A stretch of 35,387 nt of DNA from Desulfobacterales bacterium (lineage in GTDB: Bacteria; Desulfobacterota; Desulfobacteria; Desulfobacterales; JAAELO01), in the NCBI GenBank assembly GCA_024226555.1, contig JAAELO010000765.1, positions 1-35,387 on the forward strand, in the 5' to 3' direction. The notes under the pieces were generated by a model. It saw only the letters and a program-made list of their open reading frames with translations, had not been told where the DNA came from and did no database searches. Positions 21,687-29,594 of the stretch are shown piece after piece. Both the position numbers and the translations under genes were made by a program. Numbering within the stretch: position 1 is the first letter of the stretch; each line of letters opens with the position of its first letter.

Positions 21687-22508
21687 CTATAAACCTCTTT
21701 CCATCTTTCCTGTGGTAAAAAAGGAATCACTTATCTTTGTGTTATAAATGATATTGCTAATCTTAAGAAAAGATGAGTGAAGTACTTTTCCTTTTTTAGT
21801 TGTTATCATTGAAAGCTTTGTTGCGGTCCAGATATTATCTATCTTTTTGATACCATCTGCCTTGAAATACTTTATCTTTTTACCTTTTTTGACCCAGTAC
21901 TTGCCCTTGATCAGCATGAAGTTATCTTTTCTGATCCACAGATTATTCTTCACATATCCTGTTTCATCAATAACTTTTGATCTCTTCTCCTTTTTAGGCC
22001 TTCCCTCAACAACCCAGGTATCAACACCATTTACGATTGCGCTTTTTTTCCTGAACTTGTACTTCCAATTCTCTATCTCCATTCCGTTTATGTCCGAATA
22101 TGTAAAATCACTTCCCATAAAGGAACCGGATTGATCTGAAGATGCTATTCTTTTTATCTTTTTAAGGGCAGGGAGATAGAGCCACGAATCGTCCTCTTTA
22201 TCTTCATTATCCCAGTCATAAGACATATATGTTGTGTTCCGAACATCAGCAGGGCTTAAAAAAAAGATTAATCCTTTACTATCTTTTCCATAATCCTTTC
22301 TTATGTTTTTAATTTTTCTAATACGCTTGTTTTTACTACTATCCATCAGGACCATTAGAGTATCAGACTTAACTGTATCTCCATCGTTTAGTTCATCCAT
22401 CTTTTTAACTACTTCATAAGCAGTTAAAGTTTCCTGGGCAAATAAAACACCAGATACAAGAAGTAAAGATATTATAGTTATTGTTAGTTTTAATATTGTT
22501 TTGTTCAT
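21687..22508 (-). CDS. LolA-like outer-membrane lipoprotein-sorting family protein
   Basis: This periplasmic protein of 273 residues has a signal peptide ending about ...VLFAQ. The start ATG 22506-22508 is chosen for AGGAGA upstream; it lies 19 bp from the RND gene's stop. The mature domain fits the LolA-like family that accompanies RND/MMPL exporters: a helix (YEVVKKMDELNDGD), then long strands including DKEDDSWLYLPALKKIKRI and SSDQSGSFMGSDFTYSDI. The latter two are strongly conserved hallmarks of this subfamily. It probably ferries a lipid or other hydrophobic molecule between the inner-membrane exporter and the outer membrane. It is not the housekeeping LolA. Confidence 0.85.
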   Translation of the reverse strand: MNKTILKLTITIISLLLVSGVLFAQETLTAYEVVKKMDELNDGDTVKSDTLMVLMDSSKNKRIRKIKNIRKDYGKDSKGLIFFLSPADVRNTTYMSYDWDNEDKEDDSWLYLPALKKIKRIASSDQSGSFMGSDFTYSDINGMEIENWKYKFRKKSAIVNGVDTWVVEGRPKKEKRSKVIDETGYVKNNLWIRKDNFMLIKGKYWVKKGKKIKYFKADGIKKIDNIWTATKLSMITTKKGKVLHSSFLKISNIIYNTKISDSFFTTGKMERGL

Positions 22509-22527
22509 TTTATTTATCTCCTTTTTT

Positions 22528-25095
22528 TTATATTTTCTGGTAAACAAGCTTTCTTCTGCCTGTAATGCCTGATATTGGTCTGGTTGAAGTTTCTCCCATG
22601 CTCAGAATTGCAGGGATCAGAACCATTGTGCATACTGAACTGATAATCATGGTCAGACAGATCATCCAGCCCATGATTATTAATGGTGAAAGAACTGAAA
22701 ACATCAAAGCGCAAAAACCAAAGGCCACTGTTATTGTATTTGATACAATCGCTTTACCACTGTGCTTTGCTGTGTCTTCAATCGCTTTTTGGAATCCCAT
22801 TCCCTCTTTTCTGTTGTTCCGATATCTACTGATGTAGTGGATTCCATAATCAACACCAATTCCAATTACAATACTGCTTATTACTGCTGTTCCAATATCA
22901 AGGGGAATGTTGAAAAAGCCCATAATTCCGTAATTTACAGCAATCGTCATAATAAGGGGGACTAAAGCAATAAAAGAGAAGTAGAGTGATTGGAAAGTTA
23001 TAAGTAGCATAAGAAGAACAACTATAACTGATATGATCAGACTTGTGACCTGGCCTGAAACGATCTCTTCAGTTGCAGCAACAGCAACATTCGCAGAACC
23101 ACTAACACTTAGTAACATGTGGTCAGGGAGATTTTGTTCCGCATATTGTTTAACTATAGCGTTTAAAGCAAACATCTCTTTTGAGGAATTTGTTTGTAAA
23201 ACAACCGGGATGTTCAGTTTTTTGTAATTTGAATTGGTGTAGTCGGTTAAAACATCTCCACCTCCATTTTCATATAATAACAGAAGCTGGGATATTGTTT
23301 TTCTTCCTGTTGGGTCTTCAACAGAAGGTTTTGGGATAATATTATGTATTTTGTTTTCATCATTTAATACCAGATTTATCCTTTTCACCAACTCAGAAAG
23401 ACCAAGGACTTTACCCACATATTTTTGACTTTGAATAAAGGCTACAAAATTTTCTATGGTTTTAAGGTTTTTATAACTTTTAAAAGGCTCAGTTTCAGAA
23501 CCATTTATCTCTACCAGATAATTAATAACAGAACTTCCCGAAGCTTTGGCATTCAGTTTGTCTGCAGATATATATATATCTGAATCGTCCATAAAATATT
23601 TAACATTGTTATTGTCAACAATTACTTTGCTGCTTCCAATAATAGCAACAGCTAAAATTACTACAGATACAATTGCTGACTGGAGAGGTTTTTTCGTAAT
23701 AGACCTGGTTATAGAAGTCAGGACATTTGAATAGGCATTTTCTATTTTAGACTCTATCCTCTCTTTTTTGATCATTCTTTCAGGTAATATTAAAAGAAGT
23801 GCCGGAATAAAAAGAAGTGAGAAGAACATGGCAACAATCGTACCCACAGCTACAAAAATTCCAAAATGCTTTAACTGGACAATCTCAGTGAAGGAGATCG
23901 AGTAAAATGCTGCGGCTGTTGTAAAAGATGTCATAACTACTGGAACTGTCAGGTGTTTAAGGGTTTTTTTAACAGCTTCAACTTTATTCAGGCCTTTCAT
24001 TATCTGATCTCTGTATTCTGAAAACATATGAATACCATCAGCAACACCTATTGAGAGAATAAACACCGGAAGGGTGGTTGTTATAATGTTTAGTGGTATA
24101 TTAAAAACTGCTTTTAAAGCAAGGGTCACTATGAGCGAAAGAATAACAACGCTTAGGGGAACAACTATTCCTTTTATACTTCTAAATGTTATTAAAAGGC
24201 TTGCTATAACAATCATAATTACAATAGGAAATAGTTTATTGGTGTCCTCCTCCATTGTTATTCCCATTGCAGCAGATGTTACCGGCATACCGGCAATGTA
24301 AGATTTTTCCGAACCTGGTATCTCAACAAGTGTTCTTTTGATTTTTTCATATATCAGGAACCTGGCATCAACATCGTCATCTGTTAAGCCAAGCTCAATT
24401 ACTATTGTTGTAAATTTGTCGTCTGATGTGATTAGAACATTTTTGAAAAGGTTGTTTCCATGTACATTTTTCCTTATTTTATCAAGACCCTCTCTTGTTT
24501 CGGGAATATCTTCATAGACTGGATTAACATCAAGACCTCCATCTTTCCCCAGAATATTATCGGTATTTGATAGAGATGTGACTTCTTTAATTGGTGTGAG
24601 TTTTATAAATATCTGGTCAAGTGATTTAATTAAATTTGTATTTGATGGAAACTCACTTTCAGCAGTTTCTAAAATTTCTTCAAATATTTCCCAACTCTCT
24701 TCATTTATAGCTTCATTAGAGAAGAGAGAGAGTAGTTTACCTGTTTCACCTCCTGTTTTAGCACCCAGTTCTTTGATTTTCAGCATATCATCAGGTTCTA
24801 TGATATTTAGATTTTCAAATGCATCTGTAAGTTGTTGAACTCTTTTTAGGGTCTTTCCTTTAAAAACCGTGTCTTTTGCCTCAAGAAGAATAATGATTCC
24901 ATCATTGGCACCTGTGTAATTAGCTCTTAGTTTTGCGAGATTTACACGGCTTTCATGTTCAGGTGGTAAAAGATACGGTGTTGGATCTCTCGTCAACCCT
25001 CCAAGGGTTGTTACAGAAAGCACTGCAATAATTATAAAGAATGCTATTGTTATCTTAGGTCTTTCAACTGCTGTTTTTTTAATAAAATCGTACAT
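22528..25095 (-). CDS. RND/MMPL-superfamily exporter
   Basis: This inner-membrane transporter of 855 residues has the duplicated RND layout. One helix (about 16-36) and a large periplasmic domain are followed by a five- to six-helix block (about 285-430), then a second single helix (near 475), a second periplasmic domain and a final helix block (about 690-845). Each block carries the family signature: GVADGIHMFSEYRDQ (near 350) and GVDYGIHYISRYR (near 745). The two Asp-containing helices are expected to relay protons. It is the first gene of the operon with the LolA-like and barrel genes, suggesting lipid or hydrophobe export. It starts at ATG 25095 with AAGGA upstream. TetR-type operator candidates lie upstream, with a repeat element between them and the gene. 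Confidence 0.88.
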   Translation of the reverse strand: MYDFIKKTAVERPKITIAFFIIIAVLSVTTLGGLTRDPTPYLLPPEHESRVNLAKLRANYTGANDGIIILLEAKDTVFKGKTLKRVQQLTDAFENLNIIEPDDMLKIKELGAKTGGETGKLLSLFSNEAINEESWEIFEEILETAESEFPSNTNLIKSLDQIFIKLTPIKEVTSLSNTDNILGKDGGLDVNPVYEDIPETREGLDKIRKNVHGNNLFKNVLITSDDKFTTIVIELGLTDDDVDARFLIYEKIKRTLVEIPGSEKSYIAGMPVTSAAMGITMEEDTNKLFPIVIMIVIASLLITFRSIKGIVVPLSVVILSLIVTLALKAVFNIPLNIITTTLPVFILSIGVADGIHMFSEYRDQIMKGLNKVEAVKKTLKHLTVPVVMTSFTTAAAFYSISFTEIVQLKHFGIFVAVGTIVAMFFSLLFIPALLLILPERMIKKERIESKIENAYSNVLTSITRSITKKPLQSAIVSVVILAVAIIGSSKVIVDNNNVKYFMDDSDIYISADKLNAKASGSSVINYLVEINGSETEPFKSYKNLKTIENFVAFIQSQKYVGKVLGLSELVKRINLVLNDENKIHNIIPKPSVEDPTGRKTISQLLLLYENGGGDVLTDYTNSNYKKLNIPVVLQTNSSKEMFALNAIVKQYAEQNLPDHMLLSVSGSANVAVAATEEIVSGQVTSLIISVIVVLLMLLITFQSLYFSFIALVPLIMTIAVNYGIMGFFNIPLDIGTAVISSIVIGIGVDYGIHYISRYRNNRKEGMGFQKAIEDTAKHSGKAIVSNTITVAFGFCALMFSVLSPLIIMGWMICLTMIISSVCTMVLIPAILSMGETSTRPISGITGRRKLVYQKI

Positions 25096-25113
25096 GTCAT
25101 TAATCCTTTTTTA

Positions 25114-25300
25114 GGGAAATTTCTAATAACTGTCTATAAAACAAAAGGCTCTGGTTTTGTTGCTTTTACCTAACTACTGCGTTCTTCAAAAAAATAACTG
25201 TTTTAAAATCAGCTCGTTGTTTTTTTCAGGCAAAGATTTTATAAAAACTAAAGTTTTATAATCTGTATTTAAATCAAAATTCTAATTATTAGAGGTCTCC
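25114..25300. mobile_element. MITE-like element, 187 bp, in the leader of the RND operon
   Basis: The ends are GGGAAATTTCTAATAACTG and CTAATTATTAGAGGTCTCC, with the core GATTTTATAAAAACTAAAG and ATCAGCTCGTTG (reverse of the AACGAGCCGAT module). It separates the RND gene (start 25095) from the operator candidates at 25325 and 25468. Confidence 0.8.
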
Positions 25301-25324
25301 TTTGTTTGAACGTTAGTCTATATA

Positions 25325-25337
25325 TGACTCCCAGTCA
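25325..25337. promoter_or_regulatory. TGACTNNNNGTCA site upstream of the RND operon (1)
   Basis: TGACTCCCAGTCA is embedded in a larger perfect inverted repeat TATATGACT-CCC-AGTCATATA (25321-25341). It shares TGACTNNNNGTCA with the sites at 25468 and 26187, and the TetR gene lies next to it. Confidence 0.6.
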
Positions 25338-25467
25338 TATATCGGATGTAAAAGTACTTATAAATCAGTGCCCTTACAGCACTAAAATGCAGTTTATTAC
25401 CATTCTCAACGTGTTAGCGTTTTGAGAACTAAATTTGCTACCGAATAGACGACCATGATTCATGTTG

Positions 25468-25480
25468 TGACTGGTGGTCA
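25468..25480. promoter_or_regulatory. TGACTNNNNGTCA site upstream of the RND operon (2)
   Basis: TGACTGGTGGTCA differs by one base from the site in front of the TetR gene (TGACTGATGGTCA). It lies between the TetR stop codon and the RND operon. Confidence 0.55.
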
Positions 25481-25537
25481 TCTCAAGGTTCAAAAAAAAG
25501 CTCTATAAAGGAACTTTGAATAAAAACTATTTTTTTA

Positions 25538-26143
25538 TTATCTCAATCCCTTAAGAAGAACATCCTGAAAAAGGTTAAAAAGCTCTTCACTTGGTTCAAC
25601 TTCACCGTGGATTATCTGGTCTATAACTCCCTGGAAAAATCCGGTTGTAATAGCTGAAATATTTTCAATAGGTTCATCTTTAATAATCTCCTCCTCTATT
25701 GCTCTTTCAATCAGGAACAGAATAACCTTCTTCTTTTTTAAAAATAGAGCATTTACCTCTTCAGCAAGTTCAGGGTTAAGATCATCAACAGTAAGATAAG
25801 CTTCACAATGCCTTACAAATGCAAATGTTTTGATATCGCTAACAGCATTATCCCAAATCAGTCTTAAAATTTTCTTCATCTGTACAATAACCGGCAAAGA
25901 AGGATCTATCTCAAGCATTTCAGAAAGGGTTCTATTTCCGCTATTAAGAGCTAATCTGGCAAAGATTTCATTTTTACCTGCAAAATGTTTATAAACTGTA
26001 CCTTTCCCAACCTCAGCACGTTCAGCGATCATGTCTATAGTAACAGTATCTTGACCTTTTTCAACGAAAAGCTCAAAAGAGGCTTTTAAAATATCATCCT
26101 CTCTTCTTTGAAACTCTCTTGCTCTTCTGTCTGTTACTCCCAT
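25538..26143 (-). CDS. TetR-family transcriptional repressor
   Basis: A regulator of 201 residues. The helix-turn-helix occupies about residues 14-60 (ILKASFELFVEKGQDTVTID, then AERAEVGKGTVYKHFAGKNE), followed by an all-helical ligand domain. The start ATG 26141-26143 is preferred because GGAG lies six bases upstream; an in-frame ATG at 26200 lacks a binding site. It lies upstream of, and in the same direction as, the RND operon. TGACTNNNNGTCA sites precede both, so it probably represses itself and the exporter operon, with release by a hydrophobic ligand. The ligand is not known. Confidence 0.88.
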   Translation of the reverse strand: MGVTDRRAREFQRREDDILKASFELFVEKGQDTVTIDMIAERAEVGKGTVYKHFAGKNEIFARLALNSGNRTLSEMLEIDPSLPVIVQMKKILRLIWDNAVSDIKTFAFVRHCEAYLTVDDLNPELAEEVNALFLKKKKVILFLIERAIEEEIIKDEPIENISAITTGFFQGVIDQIIHGEVEPSEELFNLFQDVLLKGLR

Positions 26144-26186
26144 TTGAAACTCCATCTCAAAAAATAAACATCTAATTTTATTAACG

Positions 26187-26199
26187 TGACTGATGGTCA
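26187..26199. promoter_or_regulatory. TetR auto-operator candidate
   Basis: TGACTGATGGTCA, within GTGAC-TGATG-GTCAC (26186-26200), lies about 45 bp upstream of the preferred TetR start codon. It is the third TGACTNNNNGTCA site of the locus. Confidence 0.6.
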
Positions 26200-26311
26200 C
26201 ATAATAAATCCGATTTTAATTTTTGTCAATATCATAAATTAATAAAATAATAAATGGGAGGATATTTTTTCTTTGCAAGTGACGATCTTTAATGGTGTAA
26301 TCTTGATTACA

Positions 26312-26441
26312 GGGAATCTCTAATAACTGCCTTTTGGTCGAACTACAGTGTCATTCAAAAAAATAAAACTGTGTAAAATCGCCTCGTTATTTTTTTCTCA
26401 TCCTTGTATTTCAAACAAAATTCTAATTATTAGAGGTTCCC
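26312..26441. mobile_element. Complete MITE-like element, 130 bp, reverse orientation
   Basis: GGGAATCTCTAATAACTGCC to CTAATTATTAGAGGTTCCC. Its reverse complement aligns over its whole length with the element at 9618-9746, including the module TAACGAGGCGATTTTA. No exact flanking repeat is visible. From 26442 to 26663 I see nothing recognisable. Confidence 0.85.
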
Positions 26442-26663
26442 GTAAGTAAATAAAGTTCATACTATCTTAATTAACTATCTGTAGCAAATCATTTCATTTC
26501 TACTATCAGATTCTCTATATAAGGGTTGCAGATAATTTCAGATGTCAACACATCGACAACGATGTTTTTTTAAAAAAAGAAGTGAATAAAACCAATAATT
26601 AAAGAGAGGTATGAATACTTGAGGTTATTTATCTTTCGTCATATTTTTTATACAGCATAGGGT

Positions 26664-27488
26664 TTACCTGATTTCATAGAAAATACGCTCAAGACAAGTC
26701 CATAGTTCCTTTAACCAATCAATTGGAGCTGCACCTGACTTACCGCATATCTCATTCCAGAAAAGTTCGTATTGATAAATACAGCGAAATGAAAACTTAC
26801 TCAATTCAATTATATTTTCCAGAGGAATTATATCATTTTCATAGTTTCCAATCATCTTGCGGTAATACAGCTTACTTGCATCATGGTCATGCCCAAGAGT
26901 AAGCTCTTTTAATCCGGCTTCAGGCCATATTTCAGGAGATTCCATGTTGTTTTTAACTATTTCGTAATTAAAAAAGAAGTAACATATCATGGCATCTTCA
27001 AGTACTCGACGAAAACCATAGTGAAAAAAATTAGAATATGTAACAAATGAAAGGTCTTCAACACCTGGAATATTTCGTGCTATATGAAGAAGGGGTGCCA
27101 TCATATTGTGGTTAAACAACTCTTTTATAATATCACAAAGCTCTCCGCCAGCAGAAGATTTTATTTCGCTTCTGTTTTTATTCAACCATTTTTTCCATGA
27201 ATCTCCAGTCTGAAATTTTTTCAGCAATACAGAATTCACAGCGCTGTCAGGGTATAACTGTTTTATTGCATCAACTTCTGCTCTATTATATTTTTTGGAT
27301 TCCGTATCTGCAAATTCTGTAATGGTTTTTTTAAAACAAGAAAAGAAAAACACCAGTTTTTTATCTCTATCTGTTAAAGGGGAAGATAATTCAAAGGTTA
27401 AAAGCCTTTTCTCTTTTTTACTTTTCAATCTGTCTAATTCAATCAATACTTTCCATGGAAGATTATGGTTCTGATGACATGTTATCAT
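26664..27488 (-). CDS. Hypothetical protein, 274 residues
   Basis: I do not recognise this protein. It starts at ATG 27488 with a very strong AAAGGAGGAGG. It has no signal peptide and no long hydrophobic helix, so it is probably cytoplasmic. It is mostly helical by composition, with a Lys/Arg-rich first third, an aromatic-rich middle (FFHYGFRRVLEDAMICYFFF, about 160-180) and a GHDHDASKLYY segment (about 207-217) whose His and Asp residues could bind metal. The gene stands alone between repeat elements at 26312-26441 and 27536, and lies next to the integron cassette region. The isolated setting and lack of relatives I can name suggest an accessory gene. Confidence 0.55.
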   Translation of the reverse strand: MITCHQNHNLPWKVLIELDRLKSKKEKRLLTFELSSPLTDRDKKLVFFFSCFKKTITEFADTESKKYNRAEVDAIKQLYPDSAVNSVLLKKFQTGDSWKKWLNKNRSEIKSSAGGELCDIIKELFNHNMMAPLLHIARNIPGVEDLSFVTYSNFFHYGFRRVLEDAMICYFFFNYEIVKNNMESPEIWPEAGLKELTLGHDHDASKLYYRKMIGNYENDIIPLENIIELSKFSFRCIYQYELFWNEICGKSGAAPIDWLKELWTCLERIFYEIR

Positions 27489-28023
27489 TAATACCTCCTC
27501 CTTTTAAATAAGTTTTCTCTTTACCTTTTATTAAAGGGAACCTCTAATTATTCTGCCATTCGCTACTAATACTACTATAAAAAAGGTCGTTGCTATAGGC
27601 AAGACTAAAAAGTATTCGCCCTTTTTTCCCAAAACTTTTCATTTAAGGGAACCTCAGGTCATTTCTACCGTTGTGCGGTTCTTAAAAAAAAGACAAGAGG
27701 TCGCGTCTTCATTAGCCCTTTGCAAAGAGCAAATGATAATTTGACACCTCTCAATATTCTTTCGGGTCAACACCTTTTTTAGTATTTGTTTCCTCCATAT
27801 TGGAAAAAGAGGCAATTCCTTTTTTTCCTTCTTAATATTTCAGTTAGTTGAAAATAATTGATTTAACCTGAAATACGATATAAATAATATTTAGGGAACC
27901 TCTAATAACTGATCTTTTTGCGAAATATTGTTTTTTTCTCAGCCTTGTATTTCTTCAAAAATTCTAATTATTAGAGATTCCCTTTAATTAAATTCTTCAA
28001 TTATAACTATATTGCAGAATTTG
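27489..28023. other. Repeat-rich intergenic region without a gene
   Basis: It holds solo left ends GGGAACCTCTAATTATT (27536) and GGGAACCTC (27647) and the short complete element at 27894-27982. From 27657 to 27890 it contains small inverted repeats (for example around 27700-27720) but no ORF or feature I can name. Confidence 0.5.
27894..27982. mobile_element. Short complete MITE-like element, 89 bp, with TTTA direct repeats
   Basis: GGGAACCTCTAATAACTGAT to CTAATTATTAGAGATTCCC, with a much reduced core (TTGCGAAATATTG, a T-run, then CAGCCTTGTATTTC). It is flanked by TTTA on both sides (27890-27893 and 27983-27986), a probable 4-bp target duplication. Confidence 0.85.
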
Positions 28024-28024
28024 C

Positions 28025-28066
28025 TTAAATCGAGTTAAAAAAAAGTTACTGATTCAGGCGTTAAAT
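28025..28066 (+). other. Degenerate integron attC-like site (5' side of the GNAT cassette)
   Basis: GTTAAAT (28060-28066) fits the attC core GTTRRRY. It is preceded by spacer CAGGC and TGATT, like the attC at 28593-28653 (TGATTA, GCGAC, GTTGGGC). The left arm offers AATCGA, which pairs with TGATT with one extra base, but the expected RYYYAAC is not conserved. It may be a decayed attC. Confidence 0.35.
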
Positions 28067-28089
28067 TCAAATAACATTATGGAAATAAT

Positions 28090-28638
28090 ATGGAAATATT
28101 AGCGGCTAACTTGAAGGATTCAAAGAAAATTTTTAGTATCATTGAAAGGTGCAAGGAAAAATTAGTTTCTCAAGGAATTTACCAATGGGATGATGAATAC
28201 CCAAATTTAATAAATATACAGGAAGACATTAATACAGGTGCTCTATATGAAGGAGTATTAGAATCACAGATAGCCTCTATTATATCATTTAATGAAAACC
28301 AGGAAAAAGAATATTTAACTGTAAATTGGAGATACACGAATGGAATCATCTTGGTTATTCATAGATTGGCCGTTGATCCCGATTTTCAAGGATTAGGTCT
28401 TTCATCTATCTTAATGAAATATGTTGAAAACTATGCAATTGAAAATAGCTATTCTGCTATACGACTTGATGCATACACAGGCAATGAAATGATTTTGGAC
28501 TTCTACAGACGAAAAGGCTATCAAGAGGCTGGGGAATTTTACTTCCCTAGCCGAAGTCTTCCTTTCAAATGTTTTGAGAAATCAGTGCCAGAATTTAACA
28601 AGAGTAATTCATCCGATGCAAAAAAAATGCGCGGCTGA
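28090..28638 (+). CDS. GNAT-family N-acetyltransferase in an integron-type cassette
   Basis: An acetyl-CoA-dependent N-acetyltransferase of 182 residues. The signature motif A is clear at about residues 91-106 (HRLAVDPDFQGLGLSS, i.e. Q/RxxGxG/A with Q100-G-L-G-L), followed by an Asn-containing YTGNEMILDFYRRKGY segment that closes the acetyl-CoA fold. The acceptor (amine, drug or protein) cannot be told; GNATs are frequent cassette genes. It starts at ATG 28090, 24 bp after a GTTRRRY core, with only a weak binding site, and its stop codon lies inside an attC site (28593-28653), both typical of cassette genes. Confidence 0.85.
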   Translation: MEILAANLKDSKKIFSIIERCKEKLVSQGIYQWDDEYPNLINIQEDINTGALYEGVLESQIASIISFNENQEKEYLTVNWRYTNGIILVIHRLAVDPDFQGLGLSSILMKYVENYAIENSYSAIRLDAYTGNEMILDFYRRKGYQEAGEFYFPSRSLPFKCFEKSVPEFNKSNSSDAKKMRG

Positions 28639-28653
28639 TTAGCGACGTTGGGC
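28593..28653 (+). other. Integron attC recombination site
   Basis: The 61-bp site runs from ATTTAAC (RYYYAAC, 28593-28599) to GTTGGGC (GTTRRRY, 28647-28653). The arms pair in the attC manner: AAC with GTT, then a 5-nt unpaired spacer on each side (AAGAG / GCGAC), then TAATTCA with TGATTA with one extrahelical base, then CCG with CGG and GCA with TGC around an A-rich loop. It overlaps the end of the GNAT gene and lies 25 bp before the DUF3795 gene. No integrase gene is in the window. Confidence 0.75.
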
Positions 28654-28678
28654 TAAAATAAAATTGAATATTTAGATC

Positions 28679-29152
28679 ATGACAAAAAAAAATAAAAAAA
28701 AGACAACAACTATTCCTACAATTTTGATTGCGCCGTGTGGAATGAACTGCCGCCTTTGTTGGGGGTATATTCGAGAAAAGAATACATGTCCAGGTTGTCT
28801 TAGAATCGATAGTCAGGAAACTCAAAAATCAAAATGCCGGACTACATGCAAAATTAGAAACTGCGAACAAATCAACAAAAGTGAAACCAAGTATTGTTCC
28901 AATAGTTGTGATAATTTCCCCTGCACCAGTTTGAAACAATTGGATAAGCGATATAGAATTAAGTATGAAATGAGCATGATCGATAATCTCAAAATGATAA
29001 ATGAATTTGGGATCAGACATTTCATTCGGAATGAAAAACTAAAATGGATTTGTCCAGAATGTGGTGAAATTATTTGTGTCCATAAACCAAAATGTCTTTC
29101 TTGTGGCCATAAAAAAAAGAACATTGTCAAATTTTTAAATACCAAAAAATGA
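28679..29152 (+). CDS. DUF3795-type Cys-rich protein
   Basis: This 157-residue protein begins with a Lys-rich tail, then the DUF3795 signature APCGMNCRLCWGYI (about residues 18-31) and CPGC, followed by many Cys residues (CRTTCKIRNC, YCSNSCDNFPC) and, near the end, a rubredoxin-like pair CPECG ... CLSCG (about 125-142). It is probably a metal-binding protein of anaerobes; the function of the family is unknown. The start has no evident ribosome binding site and lies 25 bp after the attC core, so it may be a second cassette. I found no clear attC after its stop codon. Confidence 0.8.
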   Translation: MTKKNKKKTTTIPTILIAPCGMNCRLCWGYIREKNTCPGCLRIDSQETQKSKCRTTCKIRNCEQINKSETKYCSNSCDNFPCTSLKQLDKRYRIKYEMSMIDNLKMINEFGIRHFIRNEKLKWICPECGEIICVHKPKCLSCGHKKKNIVKFLNTKK

Positions 29153-29498
29153 AATGTTATTAGAAAGCTTTCATTGATTGCTATACTGGAATTTTTTTGT
29201 TAATATTTGTCTTACACTACCTTTTCCATTACAACTTTAACGTCAGCATTGCTGTATACCTATTGCATAAATACCTTTTTTATTTAGTCTCAAGATCCTT
29301 ACTTTACCCATCTGCTTATCCATTTAGAGATTAATACACAATAAATGCATTAAGATAGTAAATAACATTCATTTTTAAATTAATAGAAATGGCGTCACAA
29401 TTGCAAGTAAAATTTAGTGATGTGAAAACAATTGATAACAAGGTTATTCCATAAAACCTCAAACTTTATAAATTTATTTTTAATAAAAAAAAATACTT
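29153..29498. other. Intergenic region upstream of hcp, no gene seen
   Basis: AT-rich, with no repeat-family end and no attC-like GTTRRRY core that I could find. The hcp promoter lies at its right edge. Confidence 0.5.
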
Positions 29499-29547
29499 TT
29501 GACGTAAGTCAAAGAAAGTTTTTGTCCAAAGAGATAAGATTTAATCA
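29499..29547 (+). promoter_or_regulatory. hcp promoter with CRP/FNR-family (HcpR-like) site
   Basis: TTGAC-GTAA-GTCAA (29499-29512) is a perfect palindrome of the CRP/FNR class, like the sites of HcpR regulators of hcp genes. A -10 box TAAGAT lies at 29535-29540; with a start near 29547 the palindrome is centred at about -41.5, the class II activator position. Confidence 0.7.
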
Positions 29548-29594
29548 AAACTAAGAATTAATACTTTTCAAATTTTACTTTAGGAGGAAAAAAT

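Noticed and set aside
27660-27890. Possible structured RNA or riboswitch in the repeat-rich gap
   Set aside because: Only short unrelated hairpins are visible; no known riboswitch core and no downstream gene in a fitting position.
29153-29330. Search for an attC after the DUF3795 gene
   Set aside because: No GTTRRRY core with a paired RYYYAAC arm was found; GTTAATA near 29200 does not fit the core.
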